Position numbers and translations under genes: made by a program. Below the pieces are notes generated by a model. That model saw only the letters and a list, made by a program, of their open reading frames with translations. It searched no databases and was not told where the DNA came from. From SW132 sp038150125 (GTDB lineage: Bacteria; Bacteroidota; Rhodothermia; Balneolales; Balneolaceae), in contig NZ_JBBVMF010000012.1 of assembly GCF_038150125.1 (NCBI RefSeq), positions 1 through 64,000 of the forward strand: a stretch of DNA of 64,000 bases. The letters run 5' to 3'. This document shows positions 26,545 to 34,551 of the stretch, in pieces. Every line of letters begins with the position of its first letter. Positions within the stretch are counted from its first letter, which is position 1.

Positions 26545-28467
26545 ATGGGCGAAGAGCGTGTTAAGGTACCTGAGTCGAAAGAACAGTCGCAAAAGTTCCT
26601 CAAATATTTGCTTCGTGATGTACGGGCGATGGGGCGTATGCTGAAAGAGGGTTGGTTTGAGATCGATAATATCCGGATTGGAGCAGAACAAGAGCTTTGC
26701 CTTATCGATAGAAACGCCAAACCGGCACCTATTGCCATGGAGCTTCTCGAGGTTCTCAATGATAAAAGCTTCACCACAGAACTCGCCAAATTTAATCTTG
26801 AGACGAACCTGGACCCGCTGCTTTTTGAGGGGAAATGCCTCTCTCAAATGGAAACTAATATTCAAGATAAACTCGAGTACATCAGGGAAACCATCAAGCA
26901 GTTTGATGGAGATGTGGCTCTCGCGGGTGTTCTGCCTACTATACGGAAATCCGATCTCGATATTGAAAACCTGACGCCACTGCCCCGCTACCGCGCTATT
27001 TGTGATGCCATCAATAAACTGCGGGGAGAGGAGTACGATTTGCGAATACAGGGAGCTGATGAGCTTTTGATGAGATTTGATACCCCGCTTCTTGAGGCAT
27101 GCAATACCGGGTTTCAGGTACACCTGCAGGTTAACCCCGATGATTTTGTTCAAAAATATAACCTGGCCCAGGCTATCACCGGGCCGGTTTTAGCCAGTGC
27201 CGTAAACTCGCCGCTTCTGTTTGGGAAGCGCTTGTGGAAAGAGACCCGCATTGCGTTGTTTCATCAATCGGTGGATACGCGCCAGGTGGGGGATCATTTG
27301 CGGGAATCGAGCCCAAGAGTTACATTTGGTAACCAATGGCTGGAAAAGAGTATTCTCGAGATTTACCAGGAAGATATCGCGCGATACAGGGTGATACTAA
27401 GCTCAGAAATTGACGAAGATGTTGAAGCCATGATGGCTAATGGTGAAGTTCCCAAACTGATGGCACTGCAGGTTCATAATGGAACCGTTTACCGATGGAA
27501 CAGGCCTTGTTATGGTGTGAGCAACGGAAAGCCGCATCTTCGGATTGAAAACCGTGTGTTTCCCTCTGGCCCAACTGTGACCGATGAGATTGCTAATGCA
27601 GCATTTTGGCTTGGCCTGCTGAATGGTATGGATAATGAGTACAACGATATCACAAAAAACCTCGATTTTGATGACGCAAAAATGAACTTTTTTGCAGCAT
27701 CAAAGCTCGGGCTCGATACTAAGTTCAAATGGGTGAATGATTCGCGTTACTCGGCCGTGGATTTAATCTGCAAAGAACTTCTGCCGCTCGCCCGTGAAGG
27801 TTTGCAGAAGACCGGTATTGACGAAGGTGACATCGCCAGCTATCTCGATGTGATTGAAGAGAGAACGGAGGTAGCACAAACCGGTAGCTACTGGATGGTT
27901 CAATCTTATAACTCTCTCAGCAAGTCAGTCACCCGGGAACAAGCGCTTACTGCCGTTGTGAACGCGATGATCAAAAATCAGAAAAAAGGAGAACCGGCGC
28001 ATAAATGGGGACTTGCTAAGCTAAGCGATATGGAGATGTGGCAGCCATCGAGCCTGCTGGTTGAGGAGTTTATGACCACCGACCTGTTTACCGTTCAGCG
28101 AGATGACATTATTGAACTGGTAGCCAATTTGATTGACTGGCGCCGCATTCGTTATGTGCCCGTTGAAGATGATAATAAACATCTTGTGGGCCTGGTAAGT
28201 ATGAGAATGGTGTTCAGAGAATATAATAATATAATCCACGGGCAGGGCGAGGCGAGTACATCGGTTGATGATGTGATGATCCGAAACCCGATTACAATCC
28301 ACCCGGAAGCATCAATCCTGGAAGCGGTTGATATTATGGATTCTCAAAAAATTGGCTGTCTTCCCGTTGTAAAAAACAACAGACTTATTGGTATTATTAC
28401 AGAACAAAACTACATGACAATCACAAAACGACTTTTAAAACGTTTGCATAATGATGCAGAAGGCTAA
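26545..28467 (+). CDS. Glutamate-cysteine ligase-like (GCS2/COG2170) enzyme with C-terminal CBS pair, paralogue 1
   Basis: A 640-residue protein. The N-terminal ~480 residues match the GCS2-like carboxylate-amine ligase fold. The Mg-binding glutamates are in RIGAEQELCLID (~50), and further conserved segments are LAKFNLETNLDP (~88), TGFQVHLQV (~190), LQVHNGTVYRWNRP (~305) and the HLRIENRVFPSGPT segment (~330). C-terminal residues ~505-640 form two CBS motifs (MTTDLFTVQRDD...; MIRNPITIHPEA...GCLPVV), which usually bind adenine nucleotides and regulate the enzyme. Expected chemistry is ATP-dependent amide formation, probably on glutamate-like acids. Substrates are not known. It is followed after 48 bp by a paralogue. 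Confidence 0.75.
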   Translation: MGEERVKVPESKEQSQKFLKYLLRDVRAMGRMLKEGWFEIDNIRIGAEQELCLIDRNAKPAPIAMELLEVLNDKSFTTELAKFNLETNLDPLLFEGKCLSQMETNIQDKLEYIRETIKQFDGDVALAGVLPTIRKSDLDIENLTPLPRYRAICDAINKLRGEEYDLRIQGADELLMRFDTPLLEACNTGFQVHLQVNPDDFVQKYNLAQAITGPVLASAVNSPLLFGKRLWKETRIALFHQSVDTRQVGDHLRESSPRVTFGNQWLEKSILEIYQEDIARYRVILSSEIDEDVEAMMANGEVPKLMALQVHNGTVYRWNRPCYGVSNGKPHLRIENRVFPSGPTVTDEIANAAFWLGLLNGMDNEYNDITKNLDFDDAKMNFFAASKLGLDTKFKWVNDSRYSAVDLICKELLPLAREGLQKTGIDEGDIASYLDVIEERTEVAQTGSYWMVQSYNSLSKSVTREQALTAVVNAMIKNQKKGEPAHKWGLAKLSDMEMWQPSSLLVEEFMTTDLFTVQRDDIIELVANLIDWRRIRYVPVEDDNKHLVGLVSMRMVFREYNNIIHGQGEASTSVDDVMIRNPITIHPEASILEAVDIMDSQKIGCLPVVKNNRLIGIITEQNYMTITKRLLKRLHNDAEG

Positions 28468-28515
28468 CACTTCCATCAACCCCCATCGGAAAATTAGAAA
28501 TAAGGACGACACTAT

Positions 28516-30417
28516 ATGGGAACGCAAGACATCTCTATTGCGAGGGATCCGCAGTCCAAAAAAAGGTTTCTGAAGCACCTGCTACATGATGTTGAAGCAA
28601 TCGAAAAAATCATGGAGCGTGGTTTGTTTGAAGCGGGTATCACAAGGATCGGGGCTGAACAGGAATTTTGCCTCGTTGATAAACATTTTAAACCGTCGCT
28701 GAACGCACTGGAAGTACTCCAAAAAGTGAATGACAGCCACTTTACCCCCGAACTTGCGCGGTATAATCTTGAAATAAATCTTGATCCACTTCCGCTGACG
28801 GGTGATAGCTTTTCGAAGATGCACACGAAACTCGACTCTCTTCTTGAAAAAGCGTCGAATGCAGCCGCGACTATCAACGAGCAGATTATTCTGGCTGGCA
28901 TTTTGCCAAGTATTGATTACCGGGCGGTGCAGCGGAAATATATGACACCTCGCAAACGATATGAAGAACTCGGCCGAATTATCCTTGAGCTACGGGGTGA
29001 GGATTTTGAACTGAATATTACCGGGGTGGATGAACTCATGATTTCGCACCAGAATATTCTGTTTGAAGCGTGTAACACAAGCTTTCAGTGTCACTACCAG
29101 GTTCAGCCCGATCGGTTTGCGGACTCTTATAACTGGGCTCAAATGCTGGCTGGCCCGGTGTTGTCGGTCGCAGCAAATTCACCCATTCTGCTTGGCAAAC
29201 AGCTTTGGTCAGAAACACGAATTGCCCTGTTTCAACAAAGTATTGATACAAGGGGGAAAGGGTATCATCTGCGTGAGCGGGAGCAGAGGGTGACATTTGG
29301 GAACCGCTGGATAAAAAATATTGGTGATGTCTTTAAAAATGATATTGCTCGTCACACGCTTCTCTTTTTAATGGAAATTGAGCGCGACTCTCTCGATCTG
29401 CTTGCTTCAGGAGAGATCCCAAAACTTGAGGCGTTACAGCTTCATAACGGAACAATTTACAAGTGGAACCGGCCCTGTTACGGTGTTAATGATGGTAAGC
29501 CGCACCTGAGAATTGAGAATCGGTATCTGCCATCGGGGCCTACCACTGCAGATGAAATTGCAAATCTTGCATTTTGGTCCGGCCTGATGGCAAACATGCC
29601 CGACTCGTATGCGGGCAATTGGGACGCTCATGACTTTGATGACGCCAAAGAAAATTTCTACAAAGCGGCTATGTGGGGCATTCAAAGCGGAATGGTTTGG
29701 GATGGAAAGTTGATGTCTGCCACAAAGCTGATTCTCGATGTGTTGTTGCCGATGTCGCGTAAAGGGCTGGAGATGATGGGTGTTCATGAAAAAGAGATCG
29801 AACACTATCTTGATATTATCAGGGAACGAGCCGATAAAAAAGCTACAGGCGCGCGGTGGATGGTAGGCAGTTTCAGGCGGCTGAAAGAAACACTGGATAG
29901 AGAAGAAGCATCCGTTGCACTGACCGCAATTATGGATAAACGACGGCGGTCTGGCGTTCCGGTGCATGAATGGAAACTGGCATCGCTTCAGGAAATTGAA
30001 TCCGTAAATATTCAGTACGATGTGGTTAGCAACGTGATGTCGACCGACTTGATTACTGTTACTAGCGATTATATAGTAGAATTGGTCCTGAAAATCATGG
30101 AATGGAGAAATATACGTCATCTGCCTGTTGAGGATAACGACGGACAATTAAAAGGTATCATTACAAAAAAGCGATTGGATCGTTATCTTGAAGGCTCGAA
30201 AGATGCCAGGCAGATAACCGCCGCAGATGTGATGGATCAACATCCGACAACCATCAAGCCGGATGCTGATATTAGGTACGCCATGCTTCTTATGCTGGAT
30301 GAAGGAATCAGCTGCCTGCCTGTGATTGAACAGGGTAAATTAATTGGCATAATAACTGATAAAGATACGCAGAGTATCTGGAGTAAGATCAAAAAGAATT
30401 CACATGCGAAACAGTGA
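28516..30417 (+). CDS. Glutamate-cysteine ligase-like enzyme with C-terminal CBS pair, paralogue 2
   Basis: A 633-residue paralogue of the preceding gene with the same layout. The signature RIGAEQEFCLVD is at ~48, LARYNLEINLDPLP at ~85, LLGKQLWSETRIALFQQ at ~235, LQLHNGTIYKWNRPCYG at ~310, and HLRIENRYLPSGPT at ~330. The CBS pair covers ~500-633 (VMSTDLITVTSDY; VMDQHPTTIKPDA; GISCLPVI). The two enzymes differ throughout, so the duplication is old, and they may form a heteromer or act on different acids. The last 14 bp overlap the start of the zinc deacylase gene, a strong sign of one operon. Confidence 0.75.
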   Translation: MGTQDISIARDPQSKKRFLKHLLHDVEAIEKIMERGLFEAGITRIGAEQEFCLVDKHFKPSLNALEVLQKVNDSHFTPELARYNLEINLDPLPLTGDSFSKMHTKLDSLLEKASNAAATINEQIILAGILPSIDYRAVQRKYMTPRKRYEELGRIILELRGEDFELNITGVDELMISHQNILFEACNTSFQCHYQVQPDRFADSYNWAQMLAGPVLSVAANSPILLGKQLWSETRIALFQQSIDTRGKGYHLREREQRVTFGNRWIKNIGDVFKNDIARHTLLFLMEIERDSLDLLASGEIPKLEALQLHNGTIYKWNRPCYGVNDGKPHLRIENRYLPSGPTTADEIANLAFWSGLMANMPDSYAGNWDAHDFDDAKENFYKAAMWGIQSGMVWDGKLMSATKLILDVLLPMSRKGLEMMGVHEKEIEHYLDIIRERADKKATGARWMVGSFRRLKETLDREEASVALTAIMDKRRRSGVPVHEWKLASLQEIESVNIQYDVVSNVMSTDLITVTSDYIVELVLKIMEWRNIRHLPVEDNDGQLKGIITKKRLDRYLEGSKDARQITAADVMDQHPTTIKPDADIRYAMLLMLDEGISCLPVIEQGKLIGIITDKDTQSIWSKIKKNSHAKQ

Positions 30418-31561
30418 ACCACAGGACGTGATAATACAGGGGACAGAGCGAATTCGCTGGAGTGTGCCCGGTAAAGAAGAAGGGCCTGTTATGGTAGTTT
30501 TTGCAGGAATTCACGGAAATGAAACTGCAGGAATTCATGCGATAGACTCTGTGGCTTCTGATCTTGATGAAGCAAATAGCGATCTGAATGGATCTGTCTA
30601 TTCTATTACCGGAAATATGAGGGCCCTTGAGCTCGGCGTTCGGTATGTGGATACAGATCTTAACAGACTGTGGGAGAATGGGTTTGATCGGTCTCAATAT
30701 TCCCCGTCAGGCACGGCCAATCACACAGTTGAATATAAAGAAAGTCTTGAAATTAAACGGGCGGTGGAATGGATTCTGGATAAGCACCGTGAGAAAGCGT
30801 CCCGGTTCATTTTTATAGATCTCCACACTACATCTTCAGAAAGCTGCGCATTTATCCTGATTAATGATACGCTTGCCAACCGGGAACTTGCACGGAAATT
30901 TCCCGTTCCGCAGATCCTGGGTTTTGAAGAGAACATTCATGGAACGTTACTGAGCTATATCAATAATATCGGGCATTTGTCGCTGGGCTTTGAGGCGGGA
31001 GCACATACAGACGAGGCTTCAATTGAGCGCAGTAAAGCTTTTTTATGGCTTGCCATGCACTGGCTTGAAATCAGGCGGCTCAGCGATTCGGATGTTGAAT
31101 ATTATGAACATCAGCTCGACATTCACCCAAATGTTCCAGATTCTTATTACGAGGTTAATTATCACAAAATAGTGAATGATCCCACCAAGTTTGAGATGAA
31201 GAGCGGGTTCCAAAATTTTGACATCATAAAAAAAGGAACGCCGCTCGCAAAAGAACACGGGGAAGTTATCGAGGCCCCGGTCTCTGGCAGAATATTTATG
31301 CCGCTTTATCAAAAAAAGGGCCGTGATGGATTTCTGATCATTAACGAAGTATCGCCATTCTGGCTAAAACTGTCGGCCTATTTGCGAAAAAGCTTTGTCC
31401 ATAAATTACTGAGGTTTCTGCCCGGTGTTTATGTTGTAAACGAGCGTGCCTTCAAAATTGACCTGACCGTTGCAAAATTTCTGGTTAAAGATATTTTTCA
31501 CCTGTTTGGATATCGTGTGGTCAGAACCGGTGAAGACACTGTTATTTGTTATCGGCGTTAA
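30404..31561 (+). CDS. Succinylglutamate desuccinylase/aspartoacylase-family zinc hydrolase
   Basis: A 385-residue M14-like amidohydrolase. It has the metal motif GIHGNETAG (His and Glu, ~30), DTDLNRLWENG (Arg, ~85), a third ligand in FIDLHTTSSES (His, ~138), and the catalytic glutamate in GFEAGAHTD (~190). AspA/AstE-family enzymes cleave N-acyl or amide bonds of small acidic amino acids. Overlap with the second ligase-like gene (14 bp) argues that it processes the same class of compound, perhaps its product. C-terminal residues ~240-385 form an extra beta-rich domain (EAPVSGRIFMPLYQKK). Confidence 0.8.
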   Translation: MRNSEPQDVIIQGTERIRWSVPGKEEGPVMVVFAGIHGNETAGIHAIDSVASDLDEANSDLNGSVYSITGNMRALELGVRYVDTDLNRLWENGFDRSQYSPSGTANHTVEYKESLEIKRAVEWILDKHREKASRFIFIDLHTTSSESCAFILINDTLANRELARKFPVPQILGFEENIHGTLLSYINNIGHLSLGFEAGAHTDEASIERSKAFLWLAMHWLEIRRLSDSDVEYYEHQLDIHPNVPDSYYEVNYHKIVNDPTKFEMKSGFQNFDIIKKGTPLAKEHGEVIEAPVSGRIFMPLYQKKGRDGFLIINEVSPFWLKLSAYLRKSFVHKLLRFLPGVYVVNERAFKIDLTVAKFLVKDIFHLFGYRVVRTGEDTVICYRR

Positions 31562-31647
31562 TTTTAGTTTTGCTGATTCCCCTCTATCTTGTTCGGTAAT
31601 TCTTACTCCCATAATCAATTATCTTTTATCTAATATCTATCTGAATC

Positions 31648-32520
31648 ATGCTTGATTACCGATTTGTAGATGGTACCCGACTAACCTCCGTAGTGGAAGC
31701 CCTGATATTTTCAAGTCCGGAACCGCTGTCATGGGAAAAACTTTCGGAAATTATTCAGAAGGATGAAGAAGAGCTTTCTCTTGATTATGAAACAATTCAG
31801 AGAATCGTGACCCGGCTGAATGAGCGGTACGAAGAGAACGATTTGTCGTTCAGGATTGAGGAAACGGGCGGCGGATTTACGTTTGTAACGCAGCCCCGGT
31901 ACCATCCATGGCTGAGTATTTTTCAGCACGAAAATGCATACCGGAAATTATCGCAGTCGGCCATTGAAACGCTTGCCATTGTAGCGTATCGGCAGCCGAT
32001 TACCAAGCCGGAAGTAGACCAAATTCGCGGCGTGGATTCGGGCTATATTCTGCGTCAGCTACTGGAAAAGATGCTGGTAAAAGTTTCAGGGCGGGCCGAT
32101 TCACCGGGGAAGCCGCTGCTTTACAAAACAACAAAATATTTCCTGAAACACTTCGGAATTAATTCAGTAGATGAGCTGCCAAAACCGCGCGAAATCGACG
32201 AAATTCTGAAAGATGATGATATGGCCGATCACCGGCGCTTACTGATGGAGCGGCAGATGGAACTGGAAGAGGGAGATGCAAAAGAGATGATTGAGTATTA
32301 CGAGGAAGAACGGTCGGCAGAGTCAGGCGAATCCGCTGACGAAAATGCTCTGACTGATCAGGATAATGACTCTGAACAAAGTGAAGAGAAGTTAAGAAAA
32401 GTAGATGATACCGATGAGAGGGAAGATGATATACAGGGCAGCATAGATCATGAAGAAGAAGATTCAGGAGCGAGTGACACTGACACCGATTCATATTCGT
32501 CAAACGGTTCTGGTAAATAA
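31648..32520 (+). CDS. scpB: Segregation and condensation protein B
   Basis: A 290-residue ScpB, partner of the Smc-ScpA complex for chromosome condensation. Two winged-helix domains: VVEALIFSSPEPLSWEKLSEI (~12-70) and LSQSAIETLAIVAYRQPITKPEVDQIRG (~95-180), with the characteristic GRADSPGKPLLYKTTKYFLKHFG at ~150. After ~200 the tail is acidic and low-complexity (ESADENALTDQDNDSEQSEEK). ScpA and Smc are not in the window. It lies 86 bp after the deacylase gene and may or may not share its promoter. Confidence 0.9.
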   Translation: MLDYRFVDGTRLTSVVEALIFSSPEPLSWEKLSEIIQKDEEELSLDYETIQRIVTRLNERYEENDLSFRIEETGGGFTFVTQPRYHPWLSIFQHENAYRKLSQSAIETLAIVAYRQPITKPEVDQIRGVDSGYILRQLLEKMLVKVSGRADSPGKPLLYKTTKYFLKHFGINSVDELPKPREIDEILKDDDMADHRRLLMERQMELEEGDAKEMIEYYEEERSAESGESADENALTDQDNDSEQSEEKLRKVDDTDEREDDIQGSIDHEEEDSGASDTDTDSYSSNGSGK

Positions 32521-32549
32521 CATCCAATCAGCTTCTTGAATCACACAAA

Positions 32550-32577
32550 TAAAGTGTGTACTTTTATACACACTTTA
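32550..32577. promoter_or_regulatory. 11-bp perfect inverted repeat upstream of the MerC-like gene
   Basis: TAAAGTGTGTA and TACACACTTTA are separated by CTTTTA. The centre lies about 36 bp before the TTG start of the MerC-like gene, the right place for an operator. The RHH regulator encoded in the same operon is the obvious candidate to bind it, with a Fur/Zur-type repressor as alternative. No T-run follows, so a terminator for scpB is less likely. Confidence 0.5.
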
Positions 32578-32599
32578 ATATTCATTCACTACATTCCTT

Positions 32600-33058
32600 T
32601 TGACTGAAAAATCTGCAACAGCCTCAGTGCTATGGGATCGGTTCGGAGTAGGAGTTTCCACCATTTGCGCGATCCACTGTCTTTTCTTCCCGGTGTTGAT
32701 TTCTTTACTGCCGGTGACGACATTCCTGCCAGCGATGCATGACTGGGCTCATCCTGTATTTATTATCACGCTCATTCCGATCGTTTACTTTGCATCCCGC
32801 CGGAGCCACTACGATCCAAAAATTGTATCATTTTTAACCGGAGGTTTTATCATTGTACTGATTGGCTGGCTCGGGGGGCATCTGCTTTTTGGTTATGTTT
32901 TTGAAACAGTAGTCACGCTTTTTGGAAGTGTTATTTTGATTGTGGGACACTGGTTCAACTATCGACACCATCGACAGTGCAAGAATCATTCGCATGAACA
33001 CCATCCGGTTGCGGAGAAAATGGCCGAAAGTCAACATCAAAAGGAGACTGCAGAATGA
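32600..33058 (+). CDS. MerC-domain membrane protein (metal transport-like)
   Basis: A 152-residue membrane protein. The MerC pattern is present: GVGVSTICAIHCLFFPVLISLL (first helix, with Cys ~23 and the Cys-Ile-His-Cys-type metal pair CAIHC), then three more helices (HPVFIITLIPIVYF, IVLIGWLGGHLLFGYVF, VTLFGSVILIVG). It ends in a histidine-rich tail (NYRHHRQCKNHSHEHHP). MerC proteins carry mercuric or, in chromosomal relatives, other soft or transition metals. The start is TTG. It overlaps the following regulator gene by 4 bp. Confidence 0.75.
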   Translation: MTEKSATASVLWDRFGVGVSTICAIHCLFFPVLISLLPVTTFLPAMHDWAHPVFIITLIPIVYFASRRSHYDPKIVSFLTGGFIIVLIGWLGGHLLFGYVFETVVTLFGSVILIVGHWFNYRHHRQCKNHSHEHHPVAEKMAESQHQKETAE

Positions 33059-33384
33059 AGCGTCTCAACTTTACACTCGATGACGACACGGTAATGCTCT
33101 TGGAAAAGCTTGCCGGCAAGTACTACGGCGGTAATAAATCGCAAACAGTGCGAGCAGCCCTGGAAAGTCTGGCTTCGCATGCGGGTCAGGAGGGGTGGGT
33201 TATTAAAGGCTACACGCCGGTGAAAGCTGATCATGAAGTGAGTTGTCACAGCTGTGGAAACGAACAAAACGAAGGAAATATGCTGTTCAAACCGGTATTT
33301 GAGCGTGGCAGCAGTCCTGGCGCAATTAAGCGCATTCCCAGCGAGGAGTGGGTAGAGTGCCCGGATTGTTTAGAGACGAAGTAA
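33055..33384 (+). CDS. Ribbon-helix-helix regulator with zinc-ribbon C-terminus
   Basis: A 109-residue fusion. Residues 1-45 are a CopG/MetJ-type ribbon-helix-helix (KRLNFTLDDDTVMLLEKLA, NKSQTVRAALESLA). Residues ~65-109 carry two CxxC pairs (SCHSCGNEQ and VECPDCLE), making a metal-binding ribbon. Together these suggest a metal-responsive repressor or sensor. It is coupled to the MerC-like gene by a 4-bp overlap, and an 11-bp dyad precedes the pair. The combination points to autoregulated metal handling. Confidence 0.7.
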   Translation: MKRLNFTLDDDTVMLLEKLAGKYYGGNKSQTVRAALESLASHAGQEGWVIKGYTPVKADHEVSCHSCGNEQNEGNMLFKPVFERGSSPGAIKRIPSEEWVECPDCLETK

Positions 33385-33511
33385 GGGCCCTAAATTGCAG
33401 AGATTGAGTTGCACGTTCCTGAGTGTCCTGCGTCTAAAAGATCTTTACTTTGAATTAGCCACTCTTTATGGTTCATTTTGTTGTTGAATCGACGTCTATA
33501 TATTTTAATAA

Positions 33512-33814
33512 ATACTGCTCATTTCCTGTTCTCAGCAATTCGAAACAGAATTTGAACCTGCTTCAGAGAAACCAGCACATTATTTTGCCACTTTAGGGAT
33601 TGCTCAGGACGCCGCTTTTCTGCAAGCTGATTGTGACAGTAAACAGTGCCGCCTCTATTTCTTTTTAGGTGGAAAGGCCCTTTGGAGAAAAGCTGCAGGT
33701 CACCACACACCCGATTTCTATATTGATGAAAGCAGCATGAAATTAGGCGTGCAGGCGATGGCCAATCTTGTGACTGGCTATATGGATAAGGGTATGGGTA
33801 GTGCAGGTAACTGA
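33512..33814 (+). pseudogene. Lipoprotein-like reading frame without a usable start
   Basis: One frame runs ~100 codons from just after a stop at 33509 to TGA at 33812, encoding ILLISCSQQFETEFEPASEKP and on to a plausible globular sequence (CDSKQCRLYFFLGG, TPDFYIDESSMKLG). ISCSQ resembles the end of a lipoprotein signal with its lipobox, but no ATG, GTG or TTG lies in frame upstream, so the N-terminus seems lost or frameshifted. It sits in the ~600-bp gap between the MerC operon and the coiled-coil gene. The opposite-strand ORF here looks like a shadow. Confidence 0.35.
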
Positions 33815-33995
33815 TACAAGGCATCTCGTTGCGACTATCAATATTCACAAACCGGTAGAATCTAGCGAGTAATGGCCTGAAAAGTTGCTAAAGAGATCAA
33901 ATAAGCTGTATTACTAATCAGTTGAGTAAGTAGGAGTTTAGCGAATCGCGGCATTCAAACCTGCTTAGGTTTCTAAAAAAACAGGAGAAAACGGT

Positions 33996-34184
33996 ATGGG
34001 TATATTCTGGGAGTTGATGCAGGAGAACGAACTGGATGAACAAAAGTCCAGGGCTGATACACTGGAGGAGAGAGTGGATCAGCTGGAAACAGATCTTGAT
34101 AAGACACGCAAACTGCTTCGGAAAACGCTGGAAGCCCCGGAGCACCATATCCAGAAATATATTGATGGTGACGGAGCTTATTAG
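33996..34184 (+). CDS. Small coiled-coil protein (62 residues)
   Basis: The sequence MGIFWELMQENELDEQKSRADT followed by LEERVDQLETDLDKTRKLL has leucine/valine heptads and predicts a helix for most of its length. It ends in a polar tail. A good Shine-Dalgarno (AGGAGAAAAC) precedes ATG. No homology is recognised, and a role as a small scaffold or regulator is only a guess. It stands alone between gene-poor stretches. Confidence 0.65.
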   Translation: MGIFWELMQENELDEQKSRADTLEERVDQLETDLDKTRKLLRKTLEAPEHHIQKYIDGDGAY

Positions 34185-34361
34185 TTGATGGTAGAAGGTT
34201 AATAGTCGATAAACTTTTCAAATTAAGATCCATCTACCATTGACTATTGTATATTGGCGACACGCTTTTTCAAGTATCACAAGACTCAGGGCTCATACTT
34301 AAATTGCCATCACCGGAATATTACTTTACTTCGTCCTGAAGTTCCCAACCCTCCGAAAGAG

Positions 34362-34490
34362 TTAAAATTCGGCTCCCACGATTACCACTTTGTCAGGTTC
34401 AACTAAAATCACTTCATCGCAATCTGAACCGGGTTGAAATACTGAAGTTTGTGCTGGCAAGAAGCAATAAAAGAGAAAATAGTTTTTCAT
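34362..34490 (-). pseudogene. 42-residue signal-peptide fragment, probable gene remnant
   Basis: The minus-strand ORF starts MKNYFLFYCFLPAQTSVF and stops after ...VVIVGAEF. The N-terminus has signal character but the protein stops far short of any domain. It occupies the 367-bp gap 34185-34551 upstream of the glycosidase gene. I suggest the broken start of an exported protein. The rest of the gap shows nothing. Confidence 0.25.
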
Positions 34491-34551
34491 TTTGAAAGGA
34501 ATTTGATTTCATTAAAAGGCAAAACATATTAAAATACTGTTCCTTTATTAT

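Noticed and set aside
29434..30147. Minus-strand reading frame of 237 codons, and similar long ones at 26527-27153
   Set aside because: They lie antisense within clear ligase-like genes with intact motifs, so they are shadows.
33519..33848. Minus-strand reading frame of 109 codons
   Set aside because: Composition is unlike a protein (runs of Tyr-Pro, many Cys/His), and the opposite strand gives a more credible translation.
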